A DNA stretch of 19,365 bases from Pseudomonadota bacterium (GCA_023461075.1 JAEWNY010000078.1:1-19365); one strand, 5' to 3'; positions 1 to 7,704 are shown, counted from the first letter of the stretch. Program-made: numbers and translations. The notes: generated by a model from the letters alone, not told the origin.

Positions 1-275
1 AAGTGGGCTACCAGCGCCTCGACGACGGTCGCCACGAGTTCTCGGTGACCGACAACGGCGTGGGCTTCGACATGCAGTACGCAGGCAAGCTGTTCGGCGT
101 GTTCCAGCGCATGCACAAGGCCAGCGATTTCCCCGGCACCGGCATTGGCCTGGCCAGCGTGCAACGCGTGCTGATGCGCCACGGCGGCCAGATCGCCGCC
201 GAATCCGCGCCCGACAAGGGCAGCACGTTCCGCTTCACCCTTCCCGCCATGCTGGATAATCCCAACCCGGCCTGA
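1..275 (+). CDS. Sensor histidine kinase, C-terminal ATPase domain (5' truncated)
   Basis: Only the last 91 residues are in the window; the reading frame is open to the left edge. They hold the second half of a HATPase_c domain: the G1 box DNGVGFD (visible residues about 18-24), an F-box-like KLFGVFQRMH, and the G2 box GTGIGLA, followed by the C-terminal GSTFRFTLP strand. These are the ATP-binding elements of a histidine kinase that autophosphorylates and passes phosphate to a receiver. The FGVFQRMH / FPGTGIGLA style is typical of PAS- or phytochrome-type kinases, but the sensor and dimerisation domains lie outside the window, so the signal is unknown. The next two genes on the same strand are single-domain receivers and are the likely partners. 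Confidence 0.93.
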   Translation, partial: VGYQRLDDGRHEFSVTDNGVGFDMQYAGKLFGVFQRMHKASDFPGTGIGLASVQRVLMRHGGQIAAESAPDKGSTFRFTLPAMLDNPNPA

Positions 276-307
276 TCCAAGCCCACGACCCAACACGGAA
301 CCCGACG

Positions 308-748
308 ATGAAGGACATCCTGCCGATCCTGCTTGCCGAAGACAGCCTGGCCGACGCCGAAATGGCGATCGACGCGCTGCGCGAGGCCAACCTCGCCAAT
401 GCCATCGTCCATGTCGAGGACGGCGTCGAGGCGATGGAATACCTGCTGCGCCAGGGTGCCTACTCCGACCGCGAGCCCGGCAACCCGGCGGTCCTGCTGC
501 TGGACATCAAGATGCCGCGGCTGGATGGGCTGGAAGTCCTGCAACGGATCCGCGACAACGAAGACTTGAAGCATATCCCGGTAGTGATCCTGTCCTCTTC
601 CCGCGAGGAAAGCGACCTGGCGCGCAGCTGGAACCTGGGCGTCAATGCCTACGTGGTCAAACCGGTGGACATCAACCAGTTCTTCGAGGCAGTCAAGACG
701 CTCGGCAAGTTCTGGGCGGTGTTCAACCAGCACCCGCAGCACGATTGA
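308..748 (+). CDS. Rcp1-like single-domain response regulator
   Basis: A 146-residue protein made of one receiver (REC) domain and nothing else. Visible phosphorylation-site residues are the acidic pair E11/D12, the acceptor Asp66 in LLLDIKMP, the switch Ser96/Ser97 in ILSSS, and Lys118 in the V-K-P motif. The insertion between helix 2 and strand 3 (around residues 49-60) and the C-terminal FFEAVKTLGKFW segment match the Rcp1 subgroup, which is usually encoded next to phytochrome-like kinases. It has no DNA-binding or enzymatic output domain, so it probably works by protein contact or as a phosphate shuttle. It starts 33 bases after the kinase stop codon and 25 bases before the next receiver gene, which fits a three-gene operon. 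The family and catalytic residues are clear; the partner is inferred from position. Confidence 0.95.
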   Translation: MKDILPILLAEDSLADAEMAIDALREANLANAIVHVEDGVEAMEYLLRQGAYSDREPGNPAVLLLDIKMPRLDGLEVLQRIRDNEDLKHIPVVILSSSREESDLARSWNLGVNAYVVKPVDINQFFEAVKTLGKFWAVFNQHPQHD

Positions 749-772
749 TCGGCATCGGGCGCGCATCGGGCC

Positions 773-1147
773 ATGTCCATCCCACGCATCCTGCTGATCG
801 AGGACAGTGCGGATGACGCCGAGTTGATCGCCATGGAGCTCGACGATGCCGGCATCGCACACTCGATGCACCGGGTCGAACTGCGCCACGAGCTTGACGC
901 CGCGCTTGAGCAATCCGACTGGGCGCTGGTGCTTTGTGATTCGCGCCTGCCCGGCTACAACGGAGCCGAAGCCTTCGACTGGATCCGGACGCGGATGCCG
1001 TCGGTGCCGTTCCTGTTCTGCACAGGGGGCGCGCAGATGGTCGAGCCGGACCTGCAGGAAGCCATCGCCGCATCCGATGGCCACGTACTCAAGGATGCGT
1101 TGCGGCAATTGCCGGACGTCGTGCGCCGTCTGCTTGCACCCGACTGA
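773..1147 (+). CDS. Stand-alone receiver-domain protein
   Basis: A 124-residue single receiver domain. E10/D11 form the acidic pocket, Asp56 in LVLCDSRLPG is the predicted phosphate acceptor, Thr84 in FLFCTGG is the switch residue and Lys107 the conserved lysine. Lys107 is followed by Asp where most receivers have Pro, and the loop between Thr84 and Lys107 is unusual (GGAQMVEPD), so signalling through the 4-5-5 face may differ from the classical type. There is no output domain. It lies 25 bases after the Rcp1-like gene with no strong Shine-Dalgarno sequence. One kinase followed by two different receivers suggests a branched relay. It converges with the DUF2189 gene 24 bases further on. Confidence 0.9.
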   Translation: MSIPRILLIEDSADDAELIAMELDDAGIAHSMHRVELRHELDAALEQSDWALVLCDSRLPGYNGAEAFDWIRTRMPSVPFLFCTGGAQMVEPDLQEAIAASDGHVLKDALRQLPDVVRRLLAPD

Positions 1148-1171
1148 CGAGTCCCCGCGCCCGCAACCTTT

Positions 1172-1942
1172 CTATGGCAGCGCCGGCCACCCCTGCGCAT
1201 CGAGCGTCTCGCGGTAGGCGTGCCAGCTGGCATAGGCCATCCAGGGCATGACGATCCCGAGGCCGATGAACGCGGTGGCGAAGCCCAGCGCGGTCAGCAC
1301 CACGATGACCACCGCCCACAACGCCATCGGGCCCTTGTTGCGCAGCACCGCGTTCACGCTGGAGATGCCGGCGGTGACCATGTCGACGTCGCGGTCGGCG
1401 ATCAACGGCAGCGACACCACCGCCACCGCGAAGGTCAGTGCCGCGAAGATGCCACCTGCCGCTGAACCGATCGCGAGATATTCGAGCAGGGCGAGCCGGT
1501 CGCCTTCGATCGTCGGCGACAGCGCGGTGATCACCATCCCTGCGCGCGACCACAGCAGGATGATCACGCCCTGCACGAGTGCGAACACGGCGGCCTGCCC
1601 GATCACCCGCCTGGCGAGCACGAAGGAGTCCGCAAGCCGGGGCCTGTTGCCACGTTCAAGTTCTCGACTGACGCAGTAAAGCCCCACGCAGATCAACGGC
1701 GCGATGAAGACGAAGCCGGACAGCAGCGTCGCCAGCAGCGCGAAGCGGCCCAGCTTCCACGCCAGCAGCGCGATCAACACGCTGACGATGACGATGACGC
1801 CCCCGAACAGCCCGGTCAGCGCCGGCGCGCGACGGACATCGGCCCAACCCTCGCGCAACCAGCGCCACGGCGCATCCATCCCCAGCCTGGCGCAGGGCAC
1901 CACGAATGCCCTGGCCTGCCCCGCATCGTCTTCAGCCGACAT
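1172..1942 (-). CDS. DUF2189 family integral membrane protein
   Basis: A 256-residue inner-membrane protein of the DUF2189 family, function unknown. A short soluble N-terminus carries the family-like segment FVVPCARL...WRWLREGWAD (residues 13-35), followed by about six hydrophobic stretches: roughly 42-62, 66-90, 112-131, 152-181 (long enough for two helices), and two within 205-242. The family tag AGISSVNAVLRN (191-202) precedes the last pair. I chose the ATG at 1942 because a GAGG lies six bases upstream; the frame is open further back to a possible ATG at 2035, which would add 31 poorly family-like residues and has no better ribosome site. It lies downstream of rluF on the same strand with no clear promoter between them, so the two may be co-transcribed. 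Confidence 0.88.
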   Translation of the reverse strand: MSAEDDAGQARAFVVPCARLGMDAPWRWLREGWADVRRAPALTGLFGGVIVIVSVLIALLAWKLGRFALLATLLSGFVFIAPLICVGLYCVSRELERGNRPRLADSFVLARRVIGQAAVFALVQGVIILLWSRAGMVITALSPTIEGDRLALLEYLAIGSAAGGIFAALTFAVAVVSLPLIADRDVDMVTAGISSVNAVLRNKGPMALWAVVIVVLTALGFATAFIGLGIVMPWMAYASWHAYRETLDAQGWPALP

Positions 1943-2053
1943 CGCACGCCTCGTCGCGTCCCAACCTGCAGGATAGGCAGTCCAGCCCGCAGGCGCGCGC
2001 GGCGATGCAGCAACCTCCTCCATGCAGCGCCCCATGCTGCGCCCGGCGAGCGC

Positions 2054-2770
2054 TTACCAGTCGCTGCGCTGCGGCAGCAGCCCGCGCAACTCGGCATCGC
2101 TCAGGTTGCGCCATTGCCCGGCCTTCAGATGTCCCAGCTTGACGTTGCCGATGCGCACGCGCACCAGCTGCTTGACCCGGTAACCGAAGTGCGCCGCCAT
2201 CAGGCGGATCTGCCGGTTCAGGCCCTGCACCAGCACGATGCGGAAGCCGAACGGACCGAGCTTCCCGGTCTTGCACGGCAGGGTGCGCTGGCCGTGCACC
2301 GGCACGCCGCCGCGCGCCATCTCGCGCAGGAACTCGTCGCTGACCTTGTGGTTGGTCGCGACCAGGTATTCCTTCTCCAGCTTGTTTTCGGCGCGCAGGA
2401 TCTCGTTGACGATGTCGCCGTTGCTGGTCAACAGGATCAGCCCTTCCGAGTCCTTGTCGAGGCGACCGACCGGGAAGATCCGCTGCTGATGGCCGACGAA
2501 GCCCACGATGTTGCCCGCTACCGATTCTTCGGTGGTGCAGGTAATGCCGACCGGCTTGTTCAGGGCGATGTAGACATGCCGGCGCTTGCCCGCCGACGCG
2601 GCACGCGCCGCCAGTTTCTGGCCATCGACCAGCACGCTGTCGCCTTCGGCCACTTCCGCGCCGATCCGGGCCCGCTCGCCGTTGACGCTGACCTTGCCGG
2701 CCGCGATCAGGCGATCGGCTTCGCGGCGCGAGCAATGGCCAGTGTCGGCAATGAACTTGTTGAGGCGCAT
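2054..2770 (-). CDS. rluF: 23S rRNA pseudouridine synthase RluF
   Basis: A 238-residue enzyme that converts a uridine to pseudouridine in 23S rRNA (U2604 in the E. coli RluF enzyme). An S4 RNA-binding domain occupies residues 2-48 (RLNKFIADTG...READRLI), followed by the RsuA/RluB/E/F catalytic domain. The catalytic aspartate is Asp105 in GRLDKDSEGL; ALNKPVG (69-75) and the motif LVQGLNRQIRLM with the following FGY are also conserved. The style of GRLDKDSEGLILLT and the EKEYLV segment point to RluF rather than RluB or RsuA. It ends with the conserved W-R-N-L-S block and lacks the long basic tail seen in some RluB proteins. The ATG at 2770 starts exactly at the S4 domain; no strong Shine-Dalgarno sequence is visible. 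Confidence 0.95.
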   Translation of the reverse strand: MRLNKFIADTGHCSRREADRLIAAGKVSVNGERARIGAEVAEGDSVLVDGQKLAARAASAGKRRHVYIALNKPVGITCTTEESVAGNIVGFVGHQQRIFPVGRLDKDSEGLILLTSNGDIVNEILRAENKLEKEYLVATNHKVSDEFLREMARGGVPVHGQRTLPCKTGKLGPFGFRIVLVQGLNRQIRLMAAHFGYRVKQLVRVRIGNVKLGHLKAGQWRNLSDAELRGLLPQRSDW

Positions 2771-2843
2771 GGGCTGAGGACGCTTGGGTCGGTGGTCATT
2801 GTCCCATGCGTGCAGCGCCCGTGCCGCAACGGCTCACCGTGTG

Positions 2844-2889
2844 CGGCATCGATGCCGTTCGCGAACGTCCCGGCGATCGCGCCGGGACG
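2844..2889. repeat. Three abutting perfect palindromes
   Basis: Within 46 bases of intergenic DNA there are three perfect inverted repeats placed end to end: CGGCATCGATGCCG (2844-2857), CGTTCGCGAACG (2856-2867, sharing two bases with the first) and a 10-base stem CGTCCCGGCG / CGCCGGGACG around an ATCG loop (2866-2889, sharing two bases with the second). They sit between the stop codon of the unknown gene ending at 2902 and the start of rluF, both on the - strand. They could act as terminator or attenuator hairpins, RNA-stability elements or a protein-binding site. This is read directly from the bases; the role is not known. Confidence 0.6.
2866..2889 (-). terminator. GC-rich hairpin after the gene ending at 2902
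   Basis: A perfect 10-base-pair stem with a four-base loop begins 13 bases after the stop codon of the - strand unknown gene. Its stability is high, but only two T residues follow on the - strand, so it is not a textbook intrinsic terminator. It may pause or stabilise RNA, or need Rho. It is the strongest of the three palindromes in this gap. Confidence 0.4.
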
Positions 2890-2901
2890 CTGAGGCACGG
2901 C

Positions 2902-3414
2902 TCAGGCGTTCAACGCGCCGCGGATCTCCTCGAGCAGTCTGCTTTCGGAATCCGACAAACGAGTCCCGCCGATGCCGAGGAAGCCGCCTTCGGTGGAGGC
3001 CTGCGCCACCTTGTCGGCGATCTGCATCGCCCAGGCCTTGTATTCGGCGGCTTCGTTCGCATCGAGACGGGCCAGCACGCCGGCGGCTTCGCGGCAATCC
3101 TGGACCACGGCGGCGATCATCTTCTCCGCCGAATCGACCTGGCGGCCCTTCATCCGCGCCATGCTCCAGTCGCGCGTCGCACGCATGTCTTCCATCTCCG
3201 CGGACCGATCACCGGCCACGTCCGGCACGATGTCGCGGATCAGCGCATTGTCCGGGTAATCCTTGGCCCCGGCCAACAGGGCCTGCGAGGTCGCGAACAT
3301 CTCCTTGCCGGTCCCGAACAGACCACTGCGGCCGGCCACCGCCATCGCCCCGCCGATCGCCGAAGGCAAGTGGGTCAGCAGCATCTTTTCGTCCTGGGTC
3401 AAGGTCGTTTCCAT
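2902..3414 (-). CDS. Conserved-looking hypothetical soluble protein
   Basis: A 170-residue protein I cannot assign to a named family. It has no signal peptide and no membrane segment. It is predicted to be mostly helical, with a Gly/Ala-rich helix at residues 18-31 (SAIGGAMAVAGRSG), a central acidic/Arg-rich region (78-98) and a C-terminal GGFLGIGGTRLSDSE motif followed by the last helix. That Gly-rich motif resembles small uncharacterised proteobacterial proteins ending in a similar 'EGGFLGFGGxxVS' stretch, known to me only from memory. The ATG at 3414 was chosen over one ten codons upstream because AGGA lies 9 bases before it. It is a single gene with its own Shine-Dalgarno site, followed by palindromes. 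Confidence 0.8.
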   Translation of the reverse strand: METTLTQDEKMLLTHLPSAIGGAMAVAGRSGLFGTGKEMFATSQALLAGAKDYPDNALIRDIVPDVAGDRSAEMEDMRATRDWSMARMKGRQVDSAEKMIAAVVQDCREAAGVLARLDANEAAEYKAWAMQIADKVAQASTEGGFLGIGGTRLSDSESRLLEEIRGALNA

Positions 3415-3630
3415 CTTCGATTTCCTGAGGTGGGGAAGGGCCATCTTCCTGCCGGAAGGTTTGTCGCAGGTGAAACGCCGGGCGACATCGCCAGATCGCC
3501 GGCTGTCGCAGCATCAGGTTCATGCGCCGGCAAGCATCAGGCGCGGCGCATCGCTATCCTCGGCACGTACTCCCCTCACCCCGCCCGCATGTCGCCCGAT
3601 CGTTGTTCCATCCCCCGCTCCGGGATCGTG

Positions 3631-4722
3631 ATGCGGACCGCTGGCGTCCTCGCGCTTGCGATCATGGGCGCTGCCTGCACCCCGCAGGCACCGCGCCCGC
3701 ACCAACCCACACCGGCCGAAGTACGCGCGCAGTTGCAGCGGTTGCTGCCGATGACGCTGCAGGATCGCAGCGGCTGGGCAGCCGACATCCAGTCCGCCTT
3801 CCAGTCGCTGCAATTGCCGCCGACCACCGCCAACCTGTGCGCGACGCTGGCGGTGATCGAACAGGAATCCGGTTACCAGGCCGATCCGCCGGTGCCCGGG
3901 CTCGGGCGCATCGCCCGCGGCGAGATCGAGCGACGCGCCGGCCAATACGGCGTGCCCAAGATCGCCATCGCCGGCGCATTGCTGATGAAGGCGCCGGATG
4001 GCGAGGCTTACGGCGACAAGCTCGAGCGCGTCCGCAGCGAGCGCGAATTGAGTGATCTGTACGAGCAGATCATCGCGCGTGCGCCGAGGCTGGGACGCGG
4101 CCTGCTGGCACGCGCCAACCCGGTGCGGACCGGCGGGCCGATGCAGGTGAGCATCGATTACGCCGAGCGGCAGTCGAGCGAACGTCCCTACCCCTACAAC
4201 GCCAGCGCCTCGATGCGGCACGAGGTGTTCAGCCGCCGCGGCGGCCTGTATTTCGGCATCGCCCACCTGCTCAAGTATCCCAACAGCTATCCGCGCCATC
4301 TCTATCGCTTCGCCGACTTCAATGCCGGCCATTACGCCAGCCGCAATGCCGCGTTCCAAGCCGCGGTGAGCGCGGCTTCGGGTGTCGAGTTGGTTCGCGA
4401 TGGTGATCTCCTGCTGCATGGCGATGCCGACAAGGTCGGCGCCACCGAGACCGCACTACGCACGCTTTGGGCGGACCTCGGGATGAGTGCCGAGGAAATC
4501 CGCGCCGATCTGTCCCGCAGCCAGCGTGACGAGTTCGAATACAGCCGGCTCTACAAGAAGCTTTACGCACTGGCCGAACGCCGCGCCGATCGCAAGTTGC
4601 CGCGCGCGCAGCTGCCGCAGATCGCGCTGGAAAGCCCGAAAATCACCCGCAAGCTCACCACCGAATGGTTCGCGACGCGGGTGGAGAAGCGTTATCGCGC
4701 CTGTGAAGCGCGGGCCCGTTGA
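3631..4722 (+). CDS. DUF1615 family lipoprotein, possible lytic transglycosylase-like fold
   Basis: A 363-residue protein of the DUF1615 family. Residues 1-15 are a short signal peptide ending before Cys16 (IMGAAC), a probable but imperfect lipobox (Gly at -3), so the protein is likely membrane-anchored in the periplasm. Family-diagnostic blocks are visible: GWAADI (48-53), VIEQESGYQADP (75-86), NPVRTGGPMQVS (163-174), RRGGLYFGIAHLL (202-214) and FADFNAGHYASRNAAF (227-242). The series EQES-GY, GGPMQVS and FNAG resembles the catalytic-Glu, G-x-MQ and NAG motifs of lysozyme-like transglycosylases (inference; Glu79 would be the acid). I chose the ATG at 3631 because GGGA lies 5 bases upstream and it leaves a sensible signal peptide; a start at 3589 is possible. 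A terminator follows at 4757. Confidence 0.88.
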   Translation: MRTAGVLALAIMGAACTPQAPRPHQPTPAEVRAQLQRLLPMTLQDRSGWAADIQSAFQSLQLPPTTANLCATLAVIEQESGYQADPPVPGLGRIARGEIERRAGQYGVPKIAIAGALLMKAPDGEAYGDKLERVRSERELSDLYEQIIARAPRLGRGLLARANPVRTGGPMQVSIDYAERQSSERPYPYNASASMRHEVFSRRGGLYFGIAHLLKYPNSYPRHLYRFADFNAGHYASRNAAFQAAVSAASGVELVRDGDLLLHGDADKVGATETALRTLWADLGMSAEEIRADLSRSQRDEFEYSRLYKKLYALAERRADRKLPRAQLPQIALESPKITRKLTTEWFATRVEKRYRACEARAR

Positions 4723-4756
4723 ACATCGGCGTGAATCAATCCGCGCCGGAACAAAG

Positions 4757-4786
4757 AAAAAGGGCCGCACATGGCAGCCCTTTCTT
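4757..4786. terminator. Bidirectional intrinsic terminator
   Basis: AAAGGGC (4759-4765) pairs with GCCCTTT (4777-4783) around an 11-base loop. The stem is followed by CTT on the + strand and by an A-rich run (T-rich on the - strand) on the other side. It lies between two convergent genes, 37 bases after the DUF1615 stop and 31 bases after the M13 peptidase stop on the other strand, so it can end both transcripts. Confidence 0.75.
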
Positions 4787-4816
4787 GGCACGCGGAACGG
4801 GCGCGACCCAGCAGGC

Positions 4817-6946
4817 TCACCAGATCCGCACGCGCTCCTCGGGCTTGACGTAGAGCTTGTCGCCCGGCTTGACGCCGAAGGCTTCGTACCAGGCATCGAT
4901 GTTGCGCAACGGCGCGAACGCGCGGATCTGCCCCGGCGAATGCGGGCCGTTGACCAGCTGCTGGCGCAGCGCGTCATCCCGCCAGAGCGTGCGCCAGACC
5001 TGCGCCCACCCCATGAACAGGCGCTGCTCGCCGCTGAAGCCGTCGATCACCGGCGCCGGCTTGCCGTCCAGCGAACGCCGGTAGGCCTCCAGCGCGATGG
5101 TGAGGCCGCCGAGGTCGCCGATGTTCTCGCCCATCGCCACCTTTCCGTTGATGTGCATGCCCGGCAACTGCGGGAACACATAGCTCTCGTACTGCGCGCC
5201 CAGGCGCGCGGCCTGCGCCTCGAACTTGGTCGCATCCTCCTTGCTCCACCAGTCGCGCAGCACGCCCTCGCCGTCGGACTTGCGGCCCTGATCGTCGAAG
5301 CCGTGGATGATCTCGTGGCCGATGACGCCGCCGATCGAACCGTAATTGACTGCCGGGTCGGCGGAAGGATCGAAGAACGGCGGTTGCAGGATCGCCGCCG
5401 GGAACACGATCTCGTTCTTGACCGAGTTGTAATAGGCGTTCACGGTTTGCGGGGTCATCCCCCACTCCAGCTTGTCGACCGGCTTGCCCAGGCGCGAGCG
5501 GCGGTAGTCCCATTCGAACCGCAACGAACGCAGTGCGTTGCCGAACACGTCGCCGTTGCGGATCTCAAGACCGCTGTAGTCGCGCCACTTTTCCGGATAG
5601 CCGATCTTCAGCCCGAAGTTGGCCAGTTTGGTCGCGGCCTCACGCTTGGTGTCCGGGCCCATCCATTCCAGCTGCGCAAGCCGCGCGCCCATCGCCGCCT
5701 TCACGTTGGCGACCAGATCGTCCATCTTGGCCTTGGCATCGGCGGTGAAGTAGCGTTCGACGTAATCGCGGCCGATCGCCTCGCCCATCGTGCCTTCGGC
5801 CAGCTCCACGCCGCGCTTCCAGCGCTCGCGCTGCTCCGGTTGGCCGGACATGAACTTGTTGCGGAACTCGAAGTGCGCGTTGACGAAATCCTTCGACAAC
5901 AACGGTGCGGCCTCGTCCGCCGTCTGGAACGCGGCCCAGGCCTTGAGGGTGTCGAGGGGCGTGTCGTTGAAGATCCCGGCGAGCTTCGGCATCGCGGTGT
6001 TCTGCCGCATCACCACGCGCTCGGCCTGGCCGAGGCCGGCGGCCTTGAGGAAACCCGCCCAGTCGAAACCGGGCGCGAAGCCGGCGAGTTTCGCGACCTC
6101 GATCGGGTTGTAGGTCTTGTCGCGATCACGGCTATCTGCGCGGCTCCAATGCGCCTCGGCGATGCGCTTCTCCATCGCCCGGACATCGGCAGCCGCCTTC
6201 GCCGGCTCCTTCCAGCCGACCATGCCCAGCATCTGCGCGACGTACTGCTGGTAGCGCTCGCGTTGCGGCGCGAACTTCTCGTCCAGATACATCTGGCGAT
6301 CGCCAAGCCCCAGGCCGGACTGGCTCATGTACAAGGTGTAGCGATCCGGGTCGCGCTGATCGTCGGAGACGCCCAGGCCGAAGAACGTCGCGCCCATGCC
6401 GCCGTGGGCATTGCCCATCCACGCGGCCATCGCGGCCTTGTCGCGCAGTTGCGCGATGGCATCGATCTGCGGCTTGAGCGGTGCGGCGCCGAGCTTCTCG
6501 ACCGCCGCCTCGTCCATGAACCCGCGATAGACCGCGGCGATCTTCGCCGAGTCGCCATCGCTTGCCGGGTTGCCGAGCGCGTAGCCTTCGACCTGCTGGC
6601 GCACGCGCGCTTCGGAAAGATCACGCAGGCCATGGAACACGCCGAAGTTGGAGCGGTCAGCCGGGATCGGCGTGTTCTTGGCCCAACTGCCGTTGACGTA
6701 TGCGAAGAAGTCGTCGCCCGGTTTCACGCTGCGGTCCATGCCATCGAGGTCGATGCCCCAGCTGCCGAAGCGCGGCGCGGCCACGCTGGCGCTGGTGGCC
6801 GACGCCTGATCGGAAGACTGCACGCGCTCGAGCAGCTCCTGCTCGAGACAGGCCTGGTCGCGGCATGCTTCGTGCGCGGACAGCTCCGGGCTGGCGCCCG
6901 CCATGAGTACGGCCGCCATGGCGGTGGAAAGCAGGGTCTTGGTCAT
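4817..6946 (-). CDS. Secreted M13 (neprilysin/PepO-type) zinc metallopeptidase
   Basis: A 709-residue zinc endopeptidase of family M13. Residues 1 to about 24 form a signal peptide (hydrophobic core STAMAAVLMAGA, likely cut near ELSA-HEA). The N-terminal M13 domain starts near GIDLDGMDRSVKPGDDFF and the catalytic domain near residue 505. Zinc ligands and catalytic residues are intact: HEIIH at 544-548 and ENIGD at 607-611. The 63-residue spacing between the first His and the ligand Glu equals that in human neprilysin. The substrate-binding VNAYYN and the C-terminal VKPEERVRIW are also present; the last motif lacks the Cys of the eukaryotic CxxW tail, as is usual in bacteria. A GAGGAG precedes the ATG by 9 bases. 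It is a single gene, expected to degrade peptides in the periplasm. Confidence 0.97.
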   Translation of the reverse strand: MTKTLLSTAMAAVLMAGASPELSAHEACRDQACLEQELLERVQSSDQASATSASVAAPRFGSWGIDLDGMDRSVKPGDDFFAYVNGSWAKNTPIPADRSNFGVFHGLRDLSEARVRQQVEGYALGNPASDGDSAKIAAVYRGFMDEAAVEKLGAAPLKPQIDAIAQLRDKAAMAAWMGNAHGGMGATFFGLGVSDDQRDPDRYTLYMSQSGLGLGDRQMYLDEKFAPQRERYQQYVAQMLGMVGWKEPAKAAADVRAMEKRIAEAHWSRADSRDRDKTYNPIEVAKLAGFAPGFDWAGFLKAAGLGQAERVVMRQNTAMPKLAGIFNDTPLDTLKAWAAFQTADEAAPLLSKDFVNAHFEFRNKFMSGQPEQRERWKRGVELAEGTMGEAIGRDYVERYFTADAKAKMDDLVANVKAAMGARLAQLEWMGPDTKREAATKLANFGLKIGYPEKWRDYSGLEIRNGDVFGNALRSLRFEWDYRRSRLGKPVDKLEWGMTPQTVNAYYNSVKNEIVFPAAILQPPFFDPSADPAVNYGSIGGVIGHEIIHGFDDQGRKSDGEGVLRDWWSKEDATKFEAQAARLGAQYESYVFPQLPGMHINGKVAMGENIGDLGGLTIALEAYRRSLDGKPAPVIDGFSGEQRLFMGWAQVWRTLWRDDALRQQLVNGPHSPGQIRAFAPLRNIDAWYEAFGVKPGDKLYVKPEERVRIW

Positions 6947-7079
6947 CGGGGTCGGCTCCTCGGTTCGAATTCGGGCGGGCGGATCGCAGTCGGGCGCTCC
7001 GGACGCCCCACCGTAACGGATGCGGCGAGTCGTCGCATGGGCCGGGAGTCATGTCGGTTCAGCTAGCCAAAAGCAGAGC

Positions 7080-7105
7080 GATGTCGATCGACACGACATC
7101 GACAC
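7080..7105. promoter_or_regulatory. Operator-like repeats in the divergent promoter region
   Basis: The 215-base gap 6947-7161 separates the divergent M13 peptidase and general stress protein genes. It holds an inverted repeat GATGTCG (7080-7086) / CGACATC (7094-7100), a palindrome TGTCGATCGACA (7082-7093), and a direct repeat ATCGACAC at 7087-7094 and 7098-7105, with copies 11 bases apart, about one helical turn. A weak -10-like GATAAA lies at 7126-7131. The arrangement looks like a regulator-binding site, but no specific regulator can be named. Confidence 0.35.
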
Positions 7106-7161
7106 ACCGCCGTCACCGTGCGGTCGATAAAACAACGCATCCCCCGAATGCGGAATTTCCG

Positions 7162-7647
7162 ATGGCCACCAAGACCGAACTTGCCGAGCGCTTCTGGAAA
7201 TCGCTCGATTCCGATCGCACCGTGATGCTGGGCGCCGAAGGCGTCTATCCGCGCCCGATGACCGCGATGGCCGAGGACCAGCGCGGCCCGTTATGGTTCT
7301 TCACCGCCCGCGAGAACGACCTGGCCGAAATGCTCGAGAGCGGCCGCACCGTCGATGCGCTGGTGATGCTCACCGCCAAGGACCACGATCTCTTCGCGAC
7401 CTGCGGTGGCCGGCTCAGCATGGACAATGATCCCGAGGTCATCGACCGCCTGTGGAATCCCTTCGTCGCGGCCTGGTACGAGGACGGCCAAACCGACCCC
7501 AAGCTGCGCCTGCTGCGCTTCGACCCGGATGTCGCGGAAATCTGGCTCAACGACAGCAGCCTGCTGGCCGGGGTCAAGACGCTGCTCGGCATCGATCCGA
7601 AGAAGAGCTACACCGAAAAGGTGAAGAAGGTGAAGCTCAAGGGTTGA
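7162..7647 (+). CDS. General stress protein, FMN-binding split-barrel (PPOX-like)
   Basis: A 161-residue cytoplasmic protein of the pyridoxamine-5'-phosphate-oxidase-like general stress protein group (Pyrid_ox_like; B. subtilis GS26 type). Visible family features are the N-terminal helix ELAERFWKSL, the strand VYPRPMTAM, the GPLWFFTARENDLAEML segment that in relatives contacts flavin phosphate, the strand FATCGGRLSM, and the WNPFVAAWYEDG motif (about residues 106-117). The KKVKLKG tail is basic. Xanthomonas proteins of this type have been shown to bind flavin; binding here is inferred. It is not expected to make pyridoxal phosphate. The ATG at 7162 fits the start of the family. The first of the + strand genes after the operator-like repeats, it lies 57 bases before the peroxiredoxin gene, so both may form a small stress-response unit. 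Confidence 0.9.
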   Translation: MATKTELAERFWKSLDSDRTVMLGAEGVYPRPMTAMAEDQRGPLWFFTARENDLAEMLESGRTVDALVMLTAKDHDLFATCGGRLSMDNDPEVIDRLWNPFVAAWYEDGQTDPKLRLLRFDPDVAEIWLNDSSLLAGVKTLLGIDPKKSYTEKVKKVKLKG

Positions 7648-7704
7648 GGCATCCGCTCGGTTGCATCGCGCTAAGCTGGAGCCCCATGCCTGCAGGGTGA
7701 CGCC

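Noticed and set aside
2806..3630. An upstream extension of the DUF1615 frame to 2806, giving a 638-residue protein.
   Set aside because: The extension is antisense to the 2902-3414 gene, which has a good ribosome site, and would bury the lipoprotein signal peptide in the middle of the protein.
4487..7066. A long open frame on the + strand (about 859 codons) opposite the M13 peptidase.
   Set aside because: It is antisense to a gene with a complete signal peptide, HEIIH and ENIGD motifs; its protein is Arg/His/Ala-rich with no family motif, the usual by-product of high third-position GC.
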